A stretch of DNA of 6,835 nucleotides from Candidatus Martarchaeota archaeon (lineage in GTDB: Archaea > Micrarchaeota > Micrarchaeia > Micrarchaeales > Micrarchaeaceae). Below are positions 1-5,715 of this stretch, piece after piece; the stretch's first letter is position 1, and every line of letters begins with the position of its first letter. The stretch is taken from contig JAMCYB010000010.1 in NCBI GenBank assembly GCA_023474385.1, positions 1-6,835 of the forward strand. The letters are read 5' to 3'. A model generated the notes under the pieces. That model did no database searches. It saw only the letters and a list, made by a program, of their open reading frames with translations, and was not told where the DNA came from. Made by a program: the position numbers and the translations under genes.

Positions 1-7
1 CAACGCA

Positions 8-18
8 ACATATTTAAA
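8..18 (+). promoter_or_regulatory. Possible TATA box of the 23S rRNA gene
   Basis: An A/T-rich ATATTTAAAT-like element lies in the leader about 165 bases before the rRNA. Archaeal TATA boxes sit about 25 bases before the transcript start, so initiation would fall near 35-42 and leave a leader of roughly 145 bases. No 16S 3' end (the usual GGATCACCTCC) and no tRNA are seen between this element and the 23S, which is consistent with a separate promoter. The window begins just before the element, so an upstream 16S gene cannot be excluded. Confidence 0.35.
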
Positions 19-147
19 TCTTCTTTGACTAAAATATCCTTTGGTGCTATTTATGGCAGCATGTGCTTTCTAGAGTTGCGTATTTGAGAGCCAGCGCTTT
101 ATGAAAATACAACACTTAGAAGCTATCAGCCATGATACATTGATGAA

Positions 148-164
148 GTCGTGTTCTTCACGAC
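148..164 (+). other. Small hairpin in the 23S leader
   Basis: A perfect 6-bp stem, GTCGTG at 148-153 pairing with CACGAC at 159-164, encloses a TTCTT loop. It sits just outside the helix that closes the 23S rRNA. It may be part of the precursor processed away with the leader. A 6-bp stem can occur by chance, so the function is unknown. Confidence 0.4.
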
Positions 165-172
165 GGATTTGA

Positions 173-192
173 GGAGAAGAGTCTTGCTTATA
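173..192 (+). other. 5' arm of the 23S end-closing/processing helix
   Basis: Bases 183-192 pair perfectly with 3032-3041 (10 bp), and bases 173-181 pair perfectly with 3042-3050 (9 bp). A single unpaired T at 182 is the only interruption. The inner part corresponds to helix 1 at the mature ends of 23S rRNA, and the outer part would be the precursor extension that presents the ends for processing. The usual archaeal bulge-helix-bulge (two 3-base bulges 4 bp apart, cut by the tRNA splicing endonuclease) is not visible in this helix. Confidence 0.8.
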
Positions 193-3040
193 ATTTAACA
201 CCACCTAGGGGATGGCTTGGCTGTAGTAGCGATGAAGGCCGTGGCAAGCTGCGATAAGCCTGGGGTAGCCGCAAGTCGGGCTTTGAACCCAGGATTGCCG
301 AATCGTACATGCAAATGTATGCAGACGCGGGGAACTGAAATATCTTAGTACCCGCAGGAAAAGAAAGCGCGAGCGATGCGGTTAGTAATGCGAATGAAAC
401 CCGCACAGGGCAAACTGAATCCTGCTTTGCAAAAGGCGTGGAGATGTGGTGCAGCGACAAGCTATCCAGGACATGAGCCGAACACGTTGGAAAGCGTGGC
501 TATAGAGAGTGACAGCCTCGTAGGCAAAGTGCGATGGAAGCTGCTGCAAAGAGTAACTCTGCTTGAGTATGTAGAGTGAATACGGGGCCATTAAACCCCA
601 ACCCTAAATATTGACTACAGACCGATAGCGTACAAGTAGCGCGAGTGAAAGCTGAAAAGAACCCACACGCGTGGGATTGAAAAGATCTGAAACTAGGTGG
701 TAACACGAAGGTAGGGCACGAAAGGGACGAAGGGCGTGGAAGCGAAGGTTTGAAAAAATTTAGCGACATGCCTGGACCAGTGTTCTATCATTCTTCTTGA
801 AGCAAGAGCCAGGGAGTGTATTGGAGTGGCGAGCAGAAATGCGTAGCGAAAGCGAGAGCGCGCAGCATTGCGAGGCGCGGCGTATGAAAATGCGTCAAGT
901 CACTCTTTTACGACCCGAAGCCACTGTGAACTACGCGCGACCAAGGCGAAGCTAGGCTAACGCCTGGTGGAGGCCTGCCACCTGTCATGGCATGTCCTGT
1001 TGGGTGAGTTGCGGGTAGCGGCGATATACCATTCGAACGTGGCAATAGCGGGTCCCCTCTGAAGTATCTTTAGGATAGCTCCGGGCGAGTTTGCACATGC
1101 GGTAGAGCTACCGACTGGCGGGTAAGGGGTCGAAAGGCCTCCCTCGCCTATCAAACTCCGAATGTATGTGCTGCGTAGACCCCGGGAGTCGACGACGCTG
1201 GGTAAGCTAGCGTCGTGAGACTGCAAAGATAGTGACTAGGGTTAAGGTCCCCAAATCCTAATTGAGTGTATCAAAGGGTGGAAGCGCCATAGACAGCTGG
1301 GAGGTAGGCTCAGAAGCAGCCATCCTTCAAAAAACGCGTAATAGCGTACCAGTTGAGGCGTTCCCGCCCGAAAATATACGGGGCTAAATTAGGTACCGAG
1401 ACCCTAGAGTACGCAAGTACTGGTAAGAGGGCGTGCAGCGCGGCAAGAAGTATGTCCGAGAGGACATATGGACCGCGCCGCAGAGCATATCCTGGTGTTA
1501 GTAACATCATATATGGGTGAGAATCCCATACACCGAAAGCACACGGGTTTCTTCGCAACGCTCGTCAGCGGAGAGTTAGGCGGTCCTAAGTCGCATGCCA
1601 ACCACACTGCGACAAAAGGGAAGCTGGTTAATATTCCAGCCCACGGCATGTAGGAGTGGCAACACAAGGCAGATTTCTGACGCTTGGGGATATGTCCGAA
1701 AGAAAGTGCAAACGGCTGCGGAGTCTCGTTATGAGGAGAAGCAGCTAAATGAACTGTTGGACTGATTTCCTGAGACAGTGAAAAGGGAATCTGCAACGAT
1801 CATGCTGTCCCGTACCTAGAACTAGTACAAGTGTTGCTGGCTTAATAGGCCAAGGTGTGACGGAGCTAACCGAGGTTAGGGAAATCGGCAAAATAGTAGC
1901 GTAAGTTTTCGACAAGCTATGTCTGCGCACGGTATGCGCAGATGTCACTGACTAGGGAACAACGACTGTTTATCTAAAACACAACTCACCGCAAAGCCGA
2001 AAGGCTTAGTACAGTGGGTGACGCCTGCTCACCGCCAGTACGTGAAAGCCCTTTACAAGGGGAATAAGCGCTGGCAAAGAGCGGGAGTAACTCTGACTCT
2101 CTTGAGGTAGCGTAATACCTCGTCATTTAATCGATGACTTGCATGAATGGCGTAACGATTGTTCCACTGTCCCAACCTCGGGTCCGGTGAACTCACTACG
2201 TGGTGAATATGCCACGATCTTCCAGTGGGAAATGAAGACTCTATGAAGCTTGACTACAGCCTGTTGTTGTCGTATGTCGGATTATGCATAGCGTAAGTGG
2301 GAGCGTCGAAACCAGCGCTTTGGTGCTGGCGGAGCGATAATGTAACACCACTCTTAGTTTGCCATATGGCTTACTCGGAAGAGGACAGCTGCAGGTGGGT
2401 AGTTAGACTGGACGGTTGCTTTCGATAAGGAAACGAAAGTAACCAAGGCTCTGCTTAGGTGGTTTGGGAAACCACTGTCAAGCACAAAGGCAAATGCAGG
2501 GCTGACTGTATTCCGAAAAGCGAGGAATGCAGACTGGAAACAGGGGCTTAATGAACGTTGGTAGCTCTTTTAATGGGGCTCCAAGCTATTAGACAAGTTA
2601 CTCTAGAGGTAACCGATTCGTCGCCGGTGAGAGTCCACATCGACCTGGCGCATTGATACATCGATATGGGCCCATGGTATCCTGGCGGTGCACAAGCCGC
2701 CAAGGGTTGGTCTGCTCGACCATTAAAACCATACGCGAGCTGAGTTCAGTACGTCGCGAGACAGTACGGTAATATCTACTGGAAGTGTAAGTGCCAGAGG
2801 GTAAGATTCCTTTAATACGAGAGGAACGAGGAATCGGCGCCGCTAGTGTACCAGTTGTGTAAGCATTGCTGGGTAGCCACGCGCCATAAGGATAAGTCCT
2901 GAAAGCATCTAAGGACGAAGCCTGACCCGAAACGAGGCACTAGGGCGGTCGCAATAGACGACTTTGATAGGACGGGTGCGTAAGCAGGGAGCTTCGGCGA
3001 CCTGTGAACATACCGTTACTAAAGCCTGATATATAAGCAA
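185..3040 (+). rRNA. 23S ribosomal RNA, archaeal type, complete
   Basis: This is the large-subunit rRNA. Conserved blocks appear in order: the 5' GGGGATGG/GCGATGAAGG region (208-240), the GAACTGAAATATCTTAGTACCC block (from about 331), GGTTAAGGTCCCCAAATCC (about 1239-1257), the L11/GTPase-centre block (about 1295-1352), helix 69 (2084-2100), the P-loop (2409-2415), the peptidyl-transferase ring (2232-2244, 2605-2614, 2658-2671, 2742-2773), the A-loop with the G2553 equivalent at 2714, and the sarcin-ricin loop (2814-2826). Ends were set from helix 1 and by alignment from memory to E. coli numbering, so they are approximate. At about 2,856 bases it is slightly shorter than E. coli 23S and short for an archaeon. 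The common archaeal intron sites near helix 71 and in domain V are uninterrupted. Many normally fixed bases differ (see findings), although paired positions often change together. Confidence 0.97.
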
Positions 3041-3050
3041 GCTCTTCTCC
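3032..3050 (+). other. 3' arm of the 23S end-closing/processing helix
   Basis: This is the partner of 173-192: bases 3032-3041 pair with 183-192 and bases 3042-3050 pair with 173-181. The two pairing blocks are directly adjacent on this side, so the only bulge is T182 on the 5' side. The mature 3' end should lie inside or near this arm. Confidence 0.8.
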
Positions 3051-3055
3051 ATTCT

Positions 3056-3068
3056 TGTTTTGTTTTTT
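3056..3068 (+). terminator. T-rich terminator of the 23S transcript
   Basis: A run of four T (3058-3061), a G, and a run of six T (3063-3068) follow the end of the processing helix by a few bases. Archaeal RNA polymerase terminates at such T tracts without needing a hairpin. No 5S rRNA or tRNA follows before the convergent protein gene, so the transcript plausibly ends here. Confidence 0.6.
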
Positions 3069-3069
3069 C

Positions 3070-3140
3070 AAAGCACTAGAGGACACTAAGTCCGATTCTA
3101 CGAAGCCATTGGTAAACCAATAGCGCTGCGGCTATGTATA
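3070..3140. other. Spacer with short inverted repeats, no gene seen
   Basis: This spacer lies between two convergent terminators. It contains GGAC/GTCC (3081-3084 with 3090-3093), a perfect 6-bp hairpin ATTGGT/ACCAAT (3108-3113 with 3116-3121) with a 2-base loop, and AGCC/GGCT (3104-3107 with 3130-3133) enclosing that hairpin. It does not fit a tRNA, 5S rRNA or C/D-box pattern on either strand. It could be transcript-end structure or chance. Confidence 0.35.
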
Positions 3141-3144
3141 AGGT

Positions 3145-3170
3145 AAAAAAAGGTTGGCTGTAAGCCAACC
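3145..3170 (-). terminator. Hairpin plus T-run terminator of the 3180-3989 gene
   Basis: Read on the minus strand, GGTTGGC (3170-3164) and GCCAACC (3158-3152) form a perfect 7-bp stem with a TTACA loop. A run of seven T (3151-3145) follows immediately. The element starts nine bases after the stop codon at 3180. It has the form of a bacterial intrinsic terminator. In archaea the T run alone is expected to be enough, so the hairpin may instead protect the 3' end of the mRNA. Confidence 0.75.
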
Positions 3171-3179
3171 AAAAGGCCT

Positions 3180-3989
3180 TTACGCCGCTGCCGTGTTGGT
3201 TCCTCTCCTTATCAATGCGTATATTTCTGGCGCTTCGTGCTTGTCAAGCTTCAACATCAGCTTGAAAGGCTTCAGGTTGAAGTACTGCGCACCCATTGTA
3301 GCTTTCATCTCTTCAGGTGTTGCAGCGCCTAGATGGTTTATCATATAGATTGGATTGTTCCAGTTTAGGTCCATGCTCAGCATTGGGCCCTTCATCTCTA
3401 CGTTGACAGGCTCGTACCATCCTGATGGATATCTGAGCGCATTGATGCGGCGCTCTAACAAAGCCTGGCGGTTTGGGCCGAACATGTCCCTATATCCTCC
3501 CTGACGCTTTTTTAATTCTTTTGCAGCAGCCTTATCCCCCGCCTCAGCCTCAACCTTCAGTTCTTCAACCTCCTCGTGCCTTCCTTTATTTATCTCTACG
3601 AGTGTTGGCTTTATCTCGGGGTTGTATAGTATTGATATAGTGGTGTATGCAGTCGACGGCTCGCCAATTTTCTGGTAAATGAAGAACATACGGAAGTTTG
3701 TCAAGACTATTTCTTCCGCTCTGGTCTTGCATGAAAAACCCAGATAGCCCTTCCTAATAAGAGGCCTGTCGACAATATGCTTATCTGTAGGATATTTTGG
3801 GGCCGACCCGGTTTCGTTGTTCTTTATGGCATTCACCGCTGCGCTTGCCTCCCGGATAGCCTTCACTGGATTGAATACTGCTGAACCCCACTCTGCTTTT
3901 GTCTTCTTTGCAGTTATGACTTTCAGTACCTGCTCCCCCTCTATCAGGAACTTTGCATAGTTTCCATTCAAGTCCTTTGTTTCAGCCAT
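3180..3989 (-). CDS. Hypothetical protein, possible PH/GRAM-like fold
   Basis: This 269-residue protein is not one I recognise. It has no signal peptide and no convincing membrane segment, so it is probably cytosolic. Residues 15-25 (FLIEGEQVLKV) and 91-105 (EEIVLTNFRMFFIYQ) resemble the 'GE-x-V-L' and 'L-T-N-x-R-hydrophobic' strands of bacterial PH/GRAM-like domains. If that is right, the domain carries charged insertions, the clearest being a Lys/Glu-rich helix at about residues 135-165. The C-terminal third has conserved-looking aromatic stretches (YPSGWYEPV, LNWNNPIYMINHLG). The start at 3989 is well supported: AAGGTGAT (3993-4000) lies three bases upstream and a TATA box lies at 4021-4032. 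Its own promoter and strong terminator indicate a single-gene transcription unit convergent with the 23S gene. The coding call is firm; the PH-like idea is only a hint from sequence pattern. Confidence 0.85.
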   Translation of the reverse strand: MAETKDLNGNYAKFLIEGEQVLKVITAKKTKAEWGSAVFNPVKAIREASAAVNAIKNNETGSAPKYPTDKHIVDRPLIRKGYLGFSCKTRAEEIVLTNFRMFFIYQKIGEPSTAYTTISILYNPEIKPTLVEINKGRHEEVEELKVEAEAGDKAAAKELKKRQGGYRDMFGPNRQALLERRINALRYPSGWYEPVNVEMKGPMLSMDLNWNNPIYMINHLGAATPEEMKATMGAQYFNLKPFKLMLKLDKHEAPEIYALIRRGTNTAAA

Positions 3990-3992
3990 TTA

Positions 3993-4000
3993 ATCACCTT
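3993..4000 (-). promoter_or_regulatory. Shine-Dalgarno site deciding the start at 3989
   Basis: AAGGTGAT on the minus strand lies three bases before the ATG and can pair with the AUCACCU of an archaeal 16S 3' end. The same GGTGAT-N3-ATG spacing occurs before the Cgi121 gene at 5205-5213, which supports both starts. Confidence 0.75.
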
Positions 4001-4020
4001 CGAAAGGTACTGGAACCGAT

Positions 4021-4032
4021 ATAATATATATA
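4021..4032 (-). promoter_or_regulatory. TATA box of the 3180-3989 gene
   Basis: TATATATATTAT on the minus strand lies in the 57-bp gap after the upstream gene. A start about 25 bases downstream would be near 4000-4004, giving a very short leader that still contains the Shine-Dalgarno site. This suggests the gene is transcribed separately from the helical protein gene on the same strand. Confidence 0.6.
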
Positions 4033-4046
4033 CCTTTTTATTGGAA

Positions 4047-5141
4047 TTACCGCTGCATAGCCTTCAATTCGGCTATGCGCTTGCTGAGCTTGTCTGCAGC
4101 GTCGTTGATCCCGTATTTAACCGCGATGGCATGCTCGAATTCGAGGTCTATCTGCGCATCGATAAGCTTCTTCTTGCCCATATGCATCTGTGCTTCGGCC
4201 TCATATGCATCCATTGCATCCTGTATTGCCCTTTGCTTTTCAGTGTCTTTGCCCATGAATGCGTATACTTTCGCTTCGCCTTCCTTTATCCTGCTGTATT
4301 CTTTTGTATCGCCTTTCTTCAACCTGCCTTCAGCTTCCGTATACAATTCCAGTGCCTTTGATGACATCTCATCTGCTATGTCGGTAAAACCTTTTTCGGA
4401 GGCTTCTTTAGCAAGATTTATGCTCCTATACGCAGCATTTACGTATGCCTTTGATTTCTCATCATGCAATATGCTTTTCTTAGCGCTTTCGTATATGCTG
4501 AGGAACTCTGACGCGGGCATAACTCCGTTGTTTATGGCTTTTCTGCGCAGGTCAGAGGTTTGGTTAAATCCTTCCAGTGGCAGGCTCGCCAATATGCCAT
4601 GTTCGTTCTTATTCGACTCTATCTGGCCTATCGTATCTTCTACAATCTTCTTTTCCATAGTCCCCTTTACCGTTTCGTTGCTGGTTACCCTCTTCAATGC
4701 ATTGTAGGTGGCAATATTTTCTGAATGGCCAGGCATAGAAGGCGCAATGGTCGATTGCTGGTCAGACATGTTGGATACTGCTTTATTCAGGTACTCCTCT
4801 GCCAGCTTCTTAGCTTTTGTCATCTCCTCTAGATCTGAATCAGTCTTGTTAGTCAACTTTTCCAGATTTGTGTAGGCAGATTTATATGCGAAGCCTATGA
4901 GATTGGGCTTGAAGTTTTTATTTATGTATTGCTCTGCAACCATTAAGTGCTGCTTTGACGCAAGCCTGAGTGCCTTATCCTGTGAGGAGGTATCAGGTGC
5001 GGCAGCAAATGCGGATGCGGCATCTTCATATGCCCTCGCCGAATATGAATACTCCAATTTGTTGGCATGTTCTTCAGCCTTTTTCATGTATGTTTCAGCA
5101 TGCTTGAGAGATCTATTTTCCATCTTTTTGACCCATGACAT
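4047..5141 (-). CDS. All-helical TPR-like repeat protein, function unknown
   Basis: This 364-residue protein is almost entirely charged, amphipathic helix with no signal peptide or membrane segment. Residues 1-124 and 145-364 are helical and are separated by a Ser/Pro-rich linker (about 125-145: SNMSDQQSTIAPSMPGHS). Many helices show the TPR/SNAP-like pattern of Ala and Tyr at helix-packing positions, for example YSYSARAYEDAASAF (31-45), KAYVNAAYRSINLAKEA (231-247) and DAYEAEAQMHMGKKKLIDAQ (311-330). Such solenoids usually mediate protein-protein contacts, but no partner can be named. The start at 5141 was chosen because GAGGTGG (5147-5153) precedes it by five bases. The frame stays open upstream to 5372, but that extension would run antisense through the Cgi121 gene. 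It is divergent from Cgi121 across a 72-bp promoter region. Lineage-restricted origin is possible. Confidence 0.85.
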   Translation of the reverse strand: MSWVKKMENRSLKHAETYMKKAEEHANKLEYSYSARAYEDAASAFAAAPDTSSQDKALRLASKQHLMVAEQYINKNFKPNLIGFAYKSAYTNLEKLTNKTDSDLEEMTKAKKLAEEYLNKAVSNMSDQQSTIAPSMPGHSENIATYNALKRVTSNETVKGTMEKKIVEDTIGQIESNKNEHGILASLPLEGFNQTSDLRRKAINNGVMPASEFLSIYESAKKSILHDEKSKAYVNAAYRSINLAKEASEKGFTDIADEMSSKALELYTEAEGRLKKGDTKEYSRIKEGEAKVYAFMGKDTEKQRAIQDAMDAYEAEAQMHMGKKKLIDAQIDLEFEHAIAVKYGINDAADKLSKRIAELKAMQR

Positions 5142-5146
5142 ATGTT

Positions 5147-5153
5147 CCACCTC
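5147..5153 (-). promoter_or_regulatory. Shine-Dalgarno site deciding the start at 5141
   Basis: GAGGTGG on the minus strand lies five bases before the ATG of the helical protein. It is a good match to the CCUCC end of archaeal 16S rRNA. It is the reason for choosing this start over the longer open frame, which overlaps the Cgi121 gene. Confidence 0.75.
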
Positions 5154-5160
5154 TAACCAC

Positions 5161-5191
5161 GTTTTTAAATAAGAATTGATAAGATATATAC
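5161..5191. promoter_or_regulatory. Divergent promoter pair between the helical protein and Cgi121 genes
   Basis: Two A/T boxes lie in the 72-bp divergent gap: TTTTAAAT at 5163-5170 and GATATATA at 5183-5190. Read on the minus strand, the second box would start transcription near 5161, just before the GAGGTGG site. Read on the plus strand, the first box would start near 5192, just before GGTGAT at 5205. In this arrangement each transcript begins close to the other gene's box, so the two promoters could interfere. The alternative is that the box at 5184-5190 drives a leaderless Cgi121 transcript. Which is used cannot be decided from sequence. Confidence 0.5.
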
Positions 5192-5204
5192 GTGTTATTA
5201 TTCT

Positions 5205-5210
5205 GGTGAT
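5205..5210 (+). promoter_or_regulatory. Shine-Dalgarno site of the Cgi121 gene
   Basis: GGTGAT lies three bases before the ATG at 5214, the same spacing as before the gene starting at 3989. It favours 5214 over the in-frame ATG at 5226. Confidence 0.6.
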
Positions 5211-5213
5211 TGC

Positions 5214-5702
5214 ATGCGCGAAGCGATGTTGGACAACAGGCTGAAAGTGCTGCAAGGCAGCTCCGCAATGAGCCCTGATGCGCTTGTCAATAGTATCATC
5301 AGCATGAATTCGAGTTCTGCCTTGATACAGGTATTCGATATCGGCAAGGTCATAAACGAGCTTCATCTGCAAGCCGCTTATGCCAATGCCGTTGAAGCCT
5401 TTTCGGAAGGCACCAACATATCGAAGAAGTTATATATGGAATTCCTTCTGTTTGCTGCCATGACCAGGCAGATAGGCACTGCCACAGGGCTATTCAGAGT
5501 AGAGGATACGGCACAGTTTGTTGTTGCATCTGACAGCCCTGATGCCCTGGATGCAGCAAGGAAATTCGTTAAACTGGGCGAATTCAGGACTAGTAGCGAA
5601 AGAGAGCTTCAAGTCGCGAAAACATTCGGCATAGATTCGGATTATGCACGGCTGAATCAAAGAATCTTGCAGAAGATGGCAGTCTCAAGATTGCAGGATT
5701 GA
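5214..5702 (+). CDS. KEOPS complex subunit Cgi121-like protein
   Basis: This 162-residue protein matches the Cgi121/TPRKB family in length and pattern. The family signature runs from IQVFD (38-42) through the helix NAVEAFSEGTNISKKL (58-73) to MEFLLFAAMTRQI (75-87), followed by a strand FVVAS (102-106). The C-terminal helix around FGIDSDYARLNQRILQKMAVSRL (138-160) corresponds to the usual family ending. Cgi121 binds the kinase Bud32 in KEOPS (Kae1, Bud32, Cgi121, Pcc1) and helps hold tRNA for threonylcarbamoyl transfer to A37 of ANN-decoding tRNAs (t6A), in the cytosol. No other KEOPS gene is in the window. The N-terminal 30 residues are divergent. The gene is divergent from the helical protein and converges on the AP endonuclease with only 13 bp between stops and no clear T-run. 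Family assignment is from recall of conserved motifs and is fairly secure. Confidence 0.85.
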   Translation: MREAMLDNRLKVLQGSSAMSPDALVNSIISMNSSSALIQVFDIGKVINELHLQAAYANAVEAFSEGTNISKKLYMEFLLFAAMTRQIGTATGLFRVEDTAQFVVASDSPDALDAARKFVKLGEFRTSSERELQVAKTFGIDSDYARLNQRILQKMAVSRLQD

Positions 5703-5715
5703 TTCAAAGATCCGG

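Noticed and set aside
141..172. C/D-box guide RNA suggested by TGATGA at 141-146
   Set aside because: No CTGA D box lies at a suitable distance; the nearby TTGA does not fit.
1404..1796. Minus-strand open frame of 130 codons inside the 23S rRNA
   Set aside because: The sequence there is conserved rRNA structure; frames within rRNA occur by chance.
185..3040. Introns or homing-endonuclease insertions in the 23S gene
   Set aside because: Conserved blocks follow one another at close to E. coli spacing, and the usual archaeal insertion points near helix 71 and in domain V are continuous. The total length is slightly short, not long.
185..3040. 23S rRNA pseudogene
   Set aside because: Several altered positions are matched by changes in their pairing partners, and all domains are complete with intact ends. 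Decay would give unpaired changes and indels throughout.
3070..3140. tRNA or 5S rRNA after the 23S gene
   Set aside because: No T-loop, anticodon arm or acceptor pairing fits on either strand, and the stretch is too short for 5S.
4075..4707. Long plus-strand open frame (210 codons) opposite the helical protein
   Set aside because: It is fully antisense to a gene with a good ribosome site and promoter. Its Ser/Leu/Ala-rich hydrophobic product is what the reverse of Lys/Glu/Ala helix codons gives, and it has no convincing Shine-Dalgarno site.
5142..5372. N-terminal extension of the helical protein to an ATG at 5372
   Set aside because: The added residues are unlike the rest of the protein and run antisense through the Cgi121 gene and the promoter region. 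The ATG at 5141 has a good Shine-Dalgarno site.
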